Assembly (NCBI RefSeq): GCF_020829685.1
Contig: NZ_JAIVFR010000062.1
Span: forward strand, 1-13,578
Reading direction: 5' to 3'
DNA: 13,578 bases
Source: Nostoc sp. CHAB 5715
GTDB lineage: Bacteria > Cyanobacteriota > Cyanobacteriia > Cyanobacteriales > Nostocaceae
Below, piece after piece: positions 5,736 through 13,150 of this stretch (its first letter is position 1; the number at the start of each line of letters is the position of its first letter). The notes below the pieces were generated by a model. That model worked only from the letters and a program-made list of their open reading frames with translations. It ran no database searches and was not told where the DNA came from. The position numbers and the translations under genes are program-made.

Positions 5736-7631
5736 ATGTGCGGCATCGTCGGCTATATTGGCACGCAAGCGGCAACAGAAATTTTGCTCTCTGGGCTAGA
5801 AAAACTAGAGTATCGGGGCTACGATTCTGCGGGAATAGCCACGATCTGGGAAGGAGAAGTTAATTGCGTTCGGGCAAAAGGTAAGCTTTACAACCTACGT
5901 TATAAACTGGAACAAGTAGAAACTCCTGCCCCAATTGGCATCGGACACACTCGCTGGGCAACTCATGGTAAACCAGAAGAGTATAACGCCCATCCGCATA
6001 TGGATATGGCAAGGCGCGTAGCAGTGGTGCAAAATGGCATTGTCGAAAACTACCGTGATTTACGCGAGCAACTCAAAGCCAAAAGATACGAGTTTCGCTC
6101 AGATACAGATACTGAAGTTATCCCTCATCTCATCGCCGATTTATTAAAAAGCTCCCCGCCTCTCCCCTACTCCCCTTCCCCTTTCTTAGATGCAGTTCGC
6201 CAAGTTGTCAACAAACTCGAAGGGGCGTTTGCGATCGCCATCCTGTCTGCTGACTACCCCGATGAACTGATTGTTGTCCGCCAACAAGTTCCCTTAGTAG
6301 TAGGTTTTGGACAAGGTGAATTTTTCTGCGCCTCGGATACACCAGCGATACTTCCTTACACGAGGGCAGTGCTACCGTTAGAAAACGGCGAAATGGCACG
6401 CCTCACACCCTTGGATGTTGAAGTTTACAACTTTGCTGGCGTTAGGTTGAAAAAATACCCTCGCCTCCTCAACTTGAATCCGATTATGGTGGAAAAGCAG
6501 GGATTCAAGCACTTCATGCTCAAAGAAATCTACGAACAACCGGGAGTAGTGCGAGCTTGTTTGGATGCTTACTTCAACAAAGATTGGAATGTAGATGATT
6601 CTGCAACTTCCCCGATTAATCTTGGTTTACCTGCAAAGTTTTACAGTGACTTAGAACAAATTCAAATCCTTGCGTGCGGTACCAGTTGGCACGCAGCGTT
6701 AGTAGGGAAATATTTACTCGAACAAATAGCGGGGATTCCTACCCAGGTGCATTACGCTTCTGAGTATCGCTATGCTCCGCCACCCCTGACACCTAATACA
6801 CTGACAATAGGCGTTACCCAATCTGGTGAAACCGCTGATACCTTGGCAGCTTTGGCGATGGAAAAAGAACGTCGCAGTGGTAAGGAACCTAAATATGAGG
6901 CGCGACTGCTGGGGATTACCAATCGCCCAGAAAGCACCTTAGGTCAAATGATATTTCATATTATCAATACTCTGGCGGGAATTGAGATTGGGGTGGCGGC
7001 GACGAAAACTTTTGTCGCCCAACTGATAGCGTTTTATGCCTTGGCGTTGGATTTAGCGTATCTTCGTCAAAATATTTCCTTAACTAAATTACTAAAGATT
7101 ATTGACGGGTTGCGGCAAATTCCCAGCGAAATTGAGATTAATTTGGACAATCAAGAGCGTTATATTGAGCAACTGGCTCATGATTTTGCTCAAACCAAAG
7201 ATTTCATCTTTTTGGGAAGAGGGATTAACTTCCCCATTGCTTTAGAAGGTGCATTGAAATTAAAAGAAATCAGCTACATTCACGCAGAAGGTTATCCAGC
7301 CGGGGAAATGAAGCATGGACCAATTGCTCTGTTGGATGTTAAAGTGCCAGTAGTGGCGATCGCTATGCCTGGTAATGTCTACGAAAAAGTAATTTCCAAC
7401 GCCCAAGAGGCAAAAGCCAGAGATTCTCGTTTAATTGGTGTCACCCCAGTTAAAGAGGGAGAAGCTGTAGAAATTTTCAACGATCTGATTCCTGTTTCCA
7501 ACGTAGAAGAATTCCTTTCTCCCATTCTCACGGTAATTCCCCTGCAATTATTGGCTTATCACATCGCCGCTTGTCGCGGTTTAGATGTTGATCAGCCGAG
7601 GAATTTGGCAAAATCTGTGACTGTGGAATAG
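5736..7631 (+). CDS. glmS: Glutamine--fructose-6-phosphate aminotransferase (isomerizing)
   Basis: Makes glucosamine-6-phosphate from fructose-6-phosphate and glutamine, the first step to UDP-GlcNAc for peptidoglycan and polysaccharides; cytosolic. At 631 residues it is full length. The N-terminal class II glutaminase has Cys2 as nucleophile (MCGIVGYIG), then HTRWATHG, NGIVENY and SDTDTEV. Two SIS domains follow: CGTSWHAALVGKYLLEQ and TQSGETADT in the first, FLGRGINFPIALEGALKLKE and HAEGYPAGEMKHGP in the second. The end DQPRNLAKSVTVE carries the active-site Lys. GGAG at 5721-5724 supports the ATG at 5736. An oddity is a Pro/Ser loop (SSPPLPYSPSPF, about residues 139-150) encoded by a C-rich low-complexity tract and located inside the glutaminase domain. 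It could be the housekeeping copy or a second copy. No trp-type link is evident. Confidence 0.96.
   Translation: MCGIVGYIGTQAATEILLSGLEKLEYRGYDSAGIATIWEGEVNCVRAKGKLYNLRYKLEQVETPAPIGIGHTRWATHGKPEEYNAHPHMDMARRVAVVQNGIVENYRDLREQLKAKRYEFRSDTDTEVIPHLIADLLKSSPPLPYSPSPFLDAVRQVVNKLEGAFAIAILSADYPDELIVVRQQVPLVVGFGQGEFFCASDTPAILPYTRAVLPLENGEMARLTPLDVEVYNFAGVRLKKYPRLLNLNPIMVEKQGFKHFMLKEIYEQPGVVRACLDAYFNKDWNVDDSATSPINLGLPAKFYSDLEQIQILACGTSWHAALVGKYLLEQIAGIPTQVHYASEYRYAPPPLTPNTLTIGVTQSGETADTLAALAMEKERRSGKEPKYEARLLGITNRPESTLGQMIFHIINTLAGIEIGVAATKTFVAQLIAFYALALDLAYLRQNISLTKLLKIIDGLRQIPSEIEINLDNQERYIEQLAHDFAQTKDFIFLGRGINFPIALEGALKLKEISYIHAEGYPAGEMKHGPIALLDVKVPVVAIAMPGNVYEKVISNAQEAKARDSRLIGVTPVKEGEAVEIFNDLIPVSNVEEFLSPILTVIPLQLLAYHIAACRGLDVDQPRNLAKSVTVE
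6152..6185 (+). repeat. C-rich low-complexity tract inside glmS
   Basis: A run of CTCCCC-like units, in frame, codes for SSPPLPYSPSPF between the SDTDTEVIPHLIADLL segment and LDAVRQVVNKLEGAFAI. Similar short tandem CCCC-rich repeats are common between genes in Nostoc-type genomes. The complementary G-rich type appears at 12981-13024. Confidence 0.6.
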
Positions 7632-7664
7632 TTTGAGCATAGGGGTAAGTAAGTGGTGTGGAGG

Positions 7665-7695
7665 AATAAAAAAGTTGTACAACTAATAAAAAAGT
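7665..7695. repeat. 11-bp direct repeat flanking a 10-bp palindrome
   Basis: AATAAAAAAGT occurs at 7665-7675 and again at 7685-7695, 20 bases apart. The perfect palindrome GTTGTACAAC (7674-7683) lies across the first copy and the gap. It lies 34 bases after glmS and about 145 bases before the EamA gene. It could be an operator or part of a glmS 3' end; nothing else supports either. Confidence 0.35.
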
Positions 7696-7840
7696 CGTAA
7701 AAAAATAAAAATGAACACCCCTGATTGTATTTTTACTCTGCCTAAAGTGACAAAAAAGTGTTAAGCCACCCCATTTGTAGAGGCGCAATTTCGTTCAAGA
7801 CACTAAAACCTCATACGTCTATATTAAGTGGGAGGTAAAT

Positions 7841-8734
7841 ATGCGCAAAATTCACGTTGACCTCGGCCCGATTCTGCTAACCACGGCGATGATTCTGGTG
7901 GGCAGTACGGTCCCGGCAAGCCGGATTATCAGCACCGGATTGCCACCGTTCCTTGCGACAACTGCAAGATTCTGTATTGCGGTCCCGATTTTCATCATGT
8001 TGTTGCGGATCCGTGCAGAACGAATTCCGAAAATGCCAGTGCGGGACTGGATGGTGATACTGCTCCAGGCATCTGCCGGCAGCGTCGGCTACACCGTCTT
8101 GCTGCTCCTCGGGAGCCAGTACGCACCGGCAGCGACGGCTGGCGTTATCCTTGGTTCGCTTCCCGGGGTGATGACCCTACTCGCTATCGCTTTTCTGGGT
8201 GAGCGACCGTCAATACGCTCTGTTGTCGCAGTTAGCTTAGCTGTCGGGGGTGTGATTGTGGTAATGGTTGAGGGTCAACGTCATGCTACAAATATGGGCA
8301 TAGCTGAAACGCTTATCGGATACGGTGCACTCCTTGGGGCAGTTTCATGTGAAGCAACGTTTCTTCTCTTGAATCGTAAGCTCAAGACTGCACTGTCTCC
8401 CTTCATGATCTCGTCGCTCATGTGTGTCTTCGGTCTGATTCTTGCAGTGGTGCCCGCTATGTTCGAGCTACGGGAGGCAGATCTGGCGCGTGTACCTGGT
8501 TCGGCAGTCATCGGAGTTGTATACTACGCACTTGTACCAACAATTATCGGATTCCTGCTTTGGTACGAGGGCTCCGCCCGCACAAGCGCGTTCCAGGCGT
8601 CAGTATTTACGTCGGTTATGCCAGTTTCTGCCATAGTGCTTTCGGCGGTAATCTTGAGTGAACCAGTAACCCCCCAACAGCTGATGGGAATCACTATGGT
8701 GGTGAGTGCTACCTTGCTTGGTGCTCGACGGTGA
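7841..8734 (+). CDS. EamA/DMT-superfamily transporter (probable exporter)
   Basis: A 297-residue integral membrane protein of the drug/metabolite transporter superfamily. Two EamA repeats, each of about five membrane helices, can be read: helices at about residues 9-25, 36-56, 69-90, 94-118 and 122-143, then 155-175, 185-207, 218-240, 247-270 and 273-293. Repeat hallmarks include YTVLLLLGSQYAPAATAGVI with LGERPS in the first, and VYYALVPTIIGFLLWYEGSA with LSEPVTPQQLMG in the second. Start ATG 7841 has a perfect GGAGG at 7831-7835. The substrate is unknown; family members export amino acids, metabolites or drugs. The gene is visibly GC-richer than its neighbours (codons such as CTG, GCG and CCG), has no HIP1 site, and lies between IS debris, all of which suggests horizontal acquisition. 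Its place before trpC allows a role in exporting a tryptophan-derived product, as DMT exporters do in some cyanobacterial indole-alkaloid loci, but this is inferred. Confidence 0.9.
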   Translation: MRKIHVDLGPILLTTAMILVGSTVPASRIISTGLPPFLATTARFCIAVPIFIMLLRIRAERIPKMPVRDWMVILLQASAGSVGYTVLLLLGSQYAPAATAGVILGSLPGVMTLLAIAFLGERPSIRSVVAVSLAVGGVIVVMVEGQRHATNMGIAETLIGYGALLGAVSCEATFLLLNRKLKTALSPFMISSLMCVFGLILAVVPAMFELREADLARVPGSAVIGVVYYALVPTIIGFLLWYEGSARTSAFQASVFTSVMPVSAIVLSAVILSEPVTPQQLMGITMVVSATLLGARR

Positions 8735-8783
8735 CTGGGGACGGCTGGTTTTTGTGACCGGGCGACATGAGGGGATTGGCATA

Positions 8784-8807
8784 AAAAGTTGATTTTCCAC
8801 AACTTTT
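8784..8807 (+). terminator. Weak hairpin after the transporter gene, possible terminator
   Basis: AAAAGTTG (8784-8791) and CAACTTTT (8800-8807) form an 8-bp stem with an 8-base loop, 50 bases after the transporter stop. The T-rich right arm and following ACTTAAT could terminate transcription, but the stem is AT-rich. Because it sits just before an IS5-type start it could also be an IS end. Confidence 0.3.
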
Positions 8808-8812
8808 ACTTA

Positions 8813-8899
8813 ATGAGCCGAAAACCCTATCTAACCGATATTACAGATGCAGAGTGGGAACTGCTAACCCTTAATTCCACCTCCCAAAATAGGTACTAA
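8813..8899 (+). pseudogene. IS5-family transposase, N-terminal fragment
   Basis: A 28-residue frame, ATG 8813 to TAA 8897-8899. It begins MSRKPYLTDITDAEWELLT, the standard N-terminus of IS5-family transposases (MSRKPYPTDLTDAEWELLxPLIP in relatives). The match ends after WELLT and the remaining nine residues are unrelated, so the element was cut there. It is a separate lineage from the remnant at 10061, whose N-terminus is MNKVYPNNLTQQEFELISGL. Confidence 0.7.
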
Positions 8900-9090
8900 C
8901 CAAATGCACTGAAATGAAAAGATTGCCTAAGAAGCTAACGCCCAAAGTAATATCTGGGATATACAAAAGATTACTGGATGCTCTAATTCGAGCATGATAC
9001 GAGTAATAGCAAATTGGAAACCTCATGCAGAACACTAGCCATGAAGTAGGTTGTGCAATATCTCATTTATTTTGTAACTTAGGAGCCCGT
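8900..9090 (+). other. Upstream region of trpC
   Basis: No gene is recognised here. ATGCTC (8978-8983) and GAGCAT (8990-8995) form a 6-bp stem with a 6-base loop about 95 bases before the chosen trpC start. An in-frame ATG at 9025 would add 22 residues to TrpC but lacks a good ribosome site. No tryptophan-rich leader peptide or trp attenuator was seen. Promoter elements could not be placed with confidence. Confidence 0.35.
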
Positions 9091-10005
9091 ATGCAAAATT
9101 GTCACAATCAGTCAAACCAGTCCCTTGCTGCCCGTGAAATAAACAGCCAAGTTGCTGCTCAGTCGGCGAAACCGCGCCATATTCTCGAAGAGATTGTGTG
9201 GCACAAACAGCAAGAAGTCGCACTTATGTGCGAGCAACTGCCGATAGCATATCTACAAAATCAGGTAGGTACTGCCTTTCCCCCGCGAGATTTTTTGAGT
9301 GCCCTACAGCAGAATCCCAATAAACCCAGCTTGATTGCAGAAATAAAGAAAGCGTCACCTAGTAAAGGAATAATCCGTGCCGACTTTGACCCGGTAAAGA
9401 TTGCTCAGGCATATGAGCGAGGCGGTGCTGCGTGTCTCTCAGTGATAACCGATCGTAAGTTTTTCCAAGGTAGTTTTGACAATCTACGTGCGATTAGACA
9501 AAGCGTAGCACTGCCACTGCTGTGCAAAGAGTTCATTATTGACCCTTACCAGATTTATGCAGCACGAGTAGCTGGGGCAGATGCCGTGTTGCTGATTGCC
9601 GCCATTCTCTCGGAACAAGAACTCCAAGAGTTTATACAAATTGTCCATAGCCTAGGTATGAATGCGCTAGTAGAAGTGCATACCTTGACAGAACTTAATC
9701 GAGTGCTATTGCTTCCAGAACTGCGCTTGTTGGGAATTAACAACCGTAACCTGGAGGATTTTACAGTTGATCTAGGAACCACACAACGACTAATAGCACA
9801 GCAACGAGAAAAGTTGCAAAGCTTGGATATAACGGTTGTGAGTGAATCTGGCTTCTATACATCCGATGATCTAGCTTTTGTGGTCAAGACTGGTGCCCGT
9901 GCTGTCCTAGTTGGAGAGTCTTTACTCAAACAAACTGATATAGAACAGGCTGTGTTCAATCTGCTGGGCTCTAAGAGGACGTTTGAAAAATCGATTGGAC
10001 AGTAA
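9091..10005 (+). CDS. trpC: Indole-3-glycerol phosphate synthase
   Basis: Closes the ring of carboxyphenylaminodeoxyribulose phosphate to indole-3-glycerol phosphate, the fourth tryptophan-pathway step; cytosolic TIM barrel. All active-site motifs are present: [12 protein letters not shown] (Glu, Lys and the SPS loop), LCKEFIID (catalytic Lys), [11 protein letters not shown] (catalytic Glu), GINNRNL (Asn), VVSESGF and AVLVGESLL for phosphate binding. I chose ATG 9091 because AGGAG lies at 9081-9085, five bases away. That gives 304 residues, the usual cyanobacterial length with its roughly 45-residue N-terminal extension. The frame stays open to ATG 9025. It is downstream of the transporter and an IS5 fragment. 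TrpA supplies the next step, but about 510 bases of transposon wreckage separate the two, so they may no longer share a transcript. It is probably a second, pathway-dedicated copy, since trpC is normally unlinked in cyanobacteria. Confidence 0.95.
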   Translation: MQNCHNQSNQSLAAREINSQVAAQSAKPRHILEEIVWHKQQEVALMCEQLPIAYLQNQVGTAFPPRDFLSALQQNPNKPSLIAEIKKASPSKGIIRADFDPVKIAQAYERGGAACLSVITDRKFFQGSFDNLRAIRQSVALPLLCKEFIIDPYQIYAARVAGADAVLLIAAILSEQELQEFIQIVHSLGMNALVEVHTLTELNRVLLLPELRLLGINNRNLEDFTVDLGTTQRLIAQQREKLQSLDITVVSESGFYTSDDLAFVVKTGARAVLVGESLLKQTDIEQAVFNLLGSKRTFEKSIGQ

Positions 10006-10011
10006 AAAAAA

Positions 10012-10059
10012 GCTCTCAAGGTGTAAGCTGCAAATACGTAGTAGCACATCTTTGAGAGC
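10012..10059. repeat. Inverted repeat between trpC and the IS5-type remnant
   Basis: GCTCTCAA (10012-10019) pairs with TTGAGAGC (10052-10059), and GTG (10021-10023) can pair with CAC (10045-10047). An A-run (10004-10011) precedes the left arm, so on the minus strand this reads as a stem followed by T's. It begins 6 bases after the trpC stop and ends one base before the ATG of the IS5-type remnant. It may be the subterminal structure of that IS or a minus-strand terminator. Confidence 0.4.
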
Positions 10060-10060
10060 C

Positions 10061-10392
10061 ATGAATAAAGTTTACCCCAACAACCTCACTCAACAGGAGT
10101 TTGAACTGATTAGCGGATTAATTCCAGCAGCAAAACCTGGTGGTCACAAACGCAAAGTTGACGTCTAGGAAGTTCTCAACGCCATTTTCTATGTTTTGTA
10201 TGAGGGGTCTTGATGGCGAGCCCTATCGAGCGACTTTCCTAACTGGCGCTGCGGATGGGACGTGGGTGAGGATACATGACCGACTACGGGAGTGGACTAG
10301 AGTCGCGCTCCAACCGTGAGCCGAGTCCATCGGAAGCAATTGTGGAGAGTCAAAGTGTGAAAAGCGCAGCAATGGTGAGTCAAGCGGTGGGT
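10061..10392 (+). pseudogene. Decayed IS5-family transposase between trpC and trpA
   Basis: It starts as MNKVYPNNLTQQEFELISGL, then IPAAKPGGHKRKVDV, a normal IS5-family N-terminus. It then meets TAG at 10166 where relatives have Trp (VDVWEVLNAIFYVLYEG continues after it). Farther on, another frame gives DGTWVRIHDRLREWTRVALQ (about 10254-10313). A further shift gives REPSPSEAIVESQSVKSAAM, then VSQAVG, ending near 10392, after which the sequence is unrelated. The DSQSVK motif with the first catalytic Asp reads ESQSVKS here. The segment between DFPNW and DGTW is shortened, and the whole C-terminal half is gone. At least one nonsense change, two frameshifts and two deletions make this an old insertion. 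Removing it would bring trpC and trpA close together. Confidence 0.75.
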
Positions 10393-10517
10393 ACCTACAT
10401 AAATCTATCCATTCCTCCATTTAGCAACGCCACCCTCTCGATTAATTTACAACGTAACTATCATTAGCCCAATGTAGGTTGTAATAGACAATTACCAAGT
10501 ATTTGAAGGAAATCATT

Positions 10518-11366
10518 ATGACGGCTCATATATCTAATTATTTCAGCTCTTTACGCAACGCCCAAAGGGATAGCCTTGCTTCGCGCAACCAGTGCGCCTT
10601 GATTCCCTTCGTTGTAGCAGGGGACCCCGATTTGGAGACAACGGCAGAAGTCTTACGAGTCTTAGATTTTAATGGAGCTGACTTGATTGAGTTAGGTTTT
10701 CCCTACTCAGATCCGCTGGCAGATGGACCTGTAATTCAAGCCGCCGCTAACCGCGCTTTGCAACGAGGAACCAAATTGGAGCAGGTTTTGGAAGTAGTTC
10801 AGGCTACCAGTCCCAGTCTAAAAGCACCTCTAATCTTATTTACTTACTACAACCCGATTTTGAACCAGGGCATTGAGCAATTTCTCAACAAAATTGCAAT
10901 TGCAGGAATACGAGGATTGATTGTGCCAGATATGCCATTAGAGGAAGCAAACGAGCTGCTAGAACCTGCTGCTGCTATGGGGATTGAGGTGGCTTTGTTG
11001 GTTAGTCCTACCAGTTCAAAAGAACGCATTAAGGCGATCGCCCATTCGTCCCAAGGATTTATCTACCTAGTGAGTGTTACTGGTGTCACAGGTATGCGTT
11101 CTCACATATCAGCAGACGTTAAAGATTTATTGATGCAGATACGAACTGTAACCGACAAGCCGATTGGTATTGGTTTTGGTGTTTCAGAACCGGAACAAGC
11201 GCGTCAGCTAAGAGATTGGGGTGCTGATGCCGTAATTGTAGGTAGTGCCTTTGTGAGACGTTTGGCAACGGGCACGCCAACCCAAGGACTGCAAGCAGTT
11301 GGGGAACTCTGTCGAAATCTGAAAGCAGCAATTACCACGACAGAAGCTAAGTACGCGTCACCATGA
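10518..11366 (+). CDS. trpA: Tryptophan synthase alpha chain
   Basis: Cleaves indole-3-glycerol phosphate to indole and glyceraldehyde-3-phosphate in the alpha2beta2 tryptophan synthase, passing indole to TrpB through an internal tunnel. At 282 residues it has normal length. Catalytic Glu58 ([11 protein letters not shown]) and Asp69 (PLADGPVIQ) match Glu49 and Asp60 of the Salmonella enzyme. Loop 6 is present as [12 protein letters not shown], and the phosphate site as [11 protein letters not shown] and [15 protein letters not shown] 10518 is preferred over the in-frame TTG at 10503 because AAGGA (10506-10510) sits 7 bases before it. The TGA overlaps the ATG of a 30-codon ORF (ATGA). One HIP1 site lies within it near 11035. 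The sequence looks fully functional and pairs with the trpB that follows 164 bases later. Confidence 0.96.
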   Translation: MTAHISNYFSSLRNAQRDSLASRNQCALIPFVVAGDPDLETTAEVLRVLDFNGADLIELGFPYSDPLADGPVIQAAANRALQRGTKLEQVLEVVQATSPSLKAPLILFTYYNPILNQGIEQFLNKIAIAGIRGLIVPDMPLEEANELLEPAAAMGIEVALLVSPTSSKERIKAIAHSSQGFIYLVSVTGVTGMRSHISADVKDLLMQIRTVTDKPIGIGFGVSEPEQARQLRDWGADAVIVGSAFVRRLATGTPTQGLQAVGELCRNLKAAITTTEAKYASP

Positions 11367-11455
11367 AAAAGGACCCGAAATCAAGGAAGATAATTTCTGT
11401 AGACGATACAGAATATACGGGAACGATAGCAAAGTGTCAAATTAAGGTTGGTTAA
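11363..11455 (+). CDS. Short ORF overlapping the trpA stop (ATGA)
   Basis: ATG at 11363 shares ATGA with the trpA TGA, the usual arrangement for coupled translation. It encodes 30 basic residues ([20 protein letters not shown], then [10 protein letters not shown]) and ends at TAA 11453-11455. It is unlike any protein I recognise and too short for reliable coding evidence. It may be the stump of a gene that once stood between trpA and trpB, or chance. The following IR TTAAGGTT/AACCTTAA (11442-11449 and 11470-11477) overlaps its end. Confidence 0.3.
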   Translation: MKKDPKSRKIISVDDTEYTGTIAKCQIKVG

Positions 11456-11530
11456 AAAAACAGGGGTTGAACCTTAACCAAGACAAAACCAGGACTTTTT
11501 AAGTAACAATAAATGGAGGAAATCTTAACA

Positions 11531-12775
11531 ATGGTCAGCACACAAGATACTCAGGCTCCCTCTTCATATGTTACCCAACGACCTAACTCCTTAGGTCGGT
11601 TCGGGAAGTTCGGAGGTAGGTACGTACCTGAAACTTTGATGCCTGCCCTTAACGAGCTAGAAACAGCGTATCAACAATATTGCAATGATCCGAGCTTCCA
11701 ACTTGAACTTCAAAATTTGCTACGGGACTACGTTGGACGACCAAGTCCTTTGTATTTCGCTGAACGTCTAACAGAGCACTACAAAAAACCTAATGGCGTT
11801 GGTCCACAAATTTACCTTAAGCGTGAGGACTTAAACCATACGGGCGCTCATAAAATCAACAGTGCTTTAGCTCATGTGCTGTTAGCAAGACGCATGGGTA
11901 AGCGGCGCATTGTTTCTGAGACGGGAGCAGGTCAGCATGGTGTCGCTACAGCAACAGTATGTGCCCGTTTCGGTCTGGAGTGCGTAATATACATGGGTAG
12001 CCTTGATATGGAGCGGCAGGCCCTCAACGTTTTCCGAATGAGGCTTATGGGAGCTGAAGTGCGTCTCGTGGAAGCTGGAACAGGAACGCTCAAAGATGCG
12101 GTTTCTGAAGCAATTCGAGACTGGGTGACCAATGTAGGAAACACCTACTACATTACTGGTTCTGTTGCAGGTCCCCATCCTTACCCAATGATGGTGCGTG
12201 ATTTCCAAGCAGTAATTGGTAAAGAAACTCGCATTCAATCTCAGGAGAAATGGGGAGGACTACCAGATATTATCTTAGCGTGTGTAGGAGCGGGTTCCAA
12301 TGCTATGGGAATCTTCCACGAGTTTGTTGATGAACCGACTGTACGGCTAATTGGAGTTGAAGCAGCAGGTGAAGGTCTTGATTCCGAAAAACATGCTGCT
12401 ACCCTAACGCGGGGGCGAGTCGGTGTTTTGCATGGTGCCATGAGTTACCTGTTACAAAATGAGGATGGTCAGGTGGTCGAGGTGCATTCGATTAGTGCTG
12501 GACTAGACTATCCTGGTGTTGGTCCTGAACATAGTTTTTTAAAAGAGCTTAAGCGTGCTGAATACTATGCTGTGACAGATATGCAGGCTTTAGCAGCATT
12601 TAAAAAGCTTTCTCAATTAGAGGGTATTATTCCTGCCCTCGAATCTGCTCACGCGATCGCTTACTTAGAAATTCTTTGCCCACAGCTAACTGGTAGTCCT
12701 CGCATTGTGATCAACTGTTCAGGGCGTGGGGATAAGGATGTGCAAACAGTTGCCAACATTTTAAACCCGGCTTAA
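11531..12775 (+). CDS. trpB: Tryptophan synthase beta chain
   Basis: PLP enzyme that joins indole to L-serine to give L-tryptophan; partner of TrpA. The 414 residues match the TrpB1 family: [17 protein letters not shown] near the N-terminus, [16 protein letters not shown] with the PLP Lys108, [13 protein letters not shown] with catalytic Glu130, [17 protein letters not shown], the PLP-phosphate loop at 253-257, [14 protein letters not shown], and [11 protein letters not shown] with the Ser that binds the PLP ring nitrogen. Start ATG 11531 is favoured by GGAGGA at 11515-11520; an upstream ATG at 11513 lies on that site. Unusually, the phosphate loop is GAGSN where nearly all TrpB1 proteins have GGGSN, so Ala254 replaces the middle glycine. 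Everything else looks active. The substitution fits a divergent second copy. No trpD follows. Confidence 0.96.
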   Translation: MVSTQDTQAPSSYVTQRPNSLGRFGKFGGRYVPETLMPALNELETAYQQYCNDPSFQLELQNLLRDYVGRPSPLYFAERLTEHYKKPNGVGPQIYLKREDLNHTGAHKINSALAHVLLARRMGKRRIVSETGAGQHGVATATVCARFGLECVIYMGSLDMERQALNVFRMRLMGAEVRLVEAGTGTLKDAVSEAIRDWVTNVGNTYYITGSVAGPHPYPMMVRDFQAVIGKETRIQSQEKWGGLPDIILACVGAGSNAMGIFHEFVDEPTVRLIGVEAAGEGLDSEKHAATLTRGRVGVLHGAMSYLLQNEDGQVVEVHSISAGLDYPGVGPEHSFLKELKRAEYYAVTDMQALAAFKKLSQLEGIIPALESAHAIAYLEILCPQLTGSPRIVINCSGRGDKDVQTVANILNPA

Positions 12776-12824
12776 ATCTGGCTTTATTCCTTTTCTAAGA
12801 AAACAGAATGGTTTCTTTCATCTG

Positions 12825-12867
12825 TAGTGGGCGTACGCTCATAGACCTATAGTGAGCGTACGCTCAT
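12825..12867. repeat. Two 18-bp palindromic direct repeats, 25 bp apart
   Basis: TAGTGGGCGTACGCTCAT (12825-12842) and TAGTGAGCGTACGCTCAT (12850-12867) differ at one base. The core of the second, TGAGCGTACGCTCA, is a perfect 14-bp palindrome, and the first has one mismatch. The 25-base period places the two copies at about 2.4 helical turns. A third partial AGTGAGCG lies at about 12895. This could be an operator pair or a dispersed extragenic palindrome. Confidence 0.6.
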
Positions 12868-12980
12868 GAACAGCTTTTGTTATTTTGATGAAAGTGAGCG
12901 CGCAAAAAATTGAGTTTTGCTAAAACTTGTTTTGCACCAGCCTGTTCACTAGTACTCTGCCAACCCAAAATTGCCGAGTC

Positions 12981-13024
12981 AGGGCAAGCAGGGGGGGCAG
13001 GGGAAGCTCTTGAGGCAGGGGGAG
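12981..13024 (+). repeat. G-rich low-complexity tract
   Basis: Repeats of GCAGGGGG-like units (AGGGCAAGCAGGGGGGGCAG, then GGGAAGC, then GGCAGGGGGAG). This is the class of short G/C-run repeat scattered between genes in filamentous cyanobacteria. Its complement resembles the tract inside glmS. Confidence 0.55.
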
Positions 13025-13150
13025 TGAAGAAGTAACCAATAATAACTCTCTTTGCTTTGCGAACTTGTCACCATGCAAAGTTCCCTTGGCGCACCACTAG
13101 TATTTCCCCATATTTTGCAACACAACTCAATTCGTTAAGTAGAAACATTT

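Larger units (their letters stand above)
12776..13150 (+). other. Noncoding spacer after trpB with several repeats
   Basis: About 375 bases with no gene. It holds a palindromic direct repeat pair (12825-12867), a G-rich low-complexity tract (12981-13024) and AT-rich sequence. A weak interrupted stem (ATTC, TTTT / AAAA, GAAT at about 12786-12809) soon after trpB could be a terminator. No convincing ribosome site precedes the oxidoreductase ATG. Confidence 0.5.

Noticed and set aside
5393..5746. 117-codon minus-strand ORF across the GH13 stub and glmS start
   Set aside because: It is antisense to frames with real family similarity, and its product matches nothing recognisable.
7771..7800. GTAGAGGCGCAATTTCG as part of a known Nostoc GAGACGCGAAATTTCGCGTCTC-type palindrome
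   Set aside because: Only about half of such a palindrome is present, with changes, so it is at most a remnant.
8422..8802. Several overlapping ORFs of 60-92 codons on both strands inside the transporter gene
   Set aside because: They are shadow frames caused by the higher GC content of that gene. The EamA frame has clear domain similarity and a strong ribosome site.
9025..9090. Longer trpC start at ATG 9025
   Set aside because: The extra 22 residues ([16 protein letters not shown] and on) are unlike the family and lack a Shine-Dalgarno site. ATG 9091 has AGGAG at good spacing.
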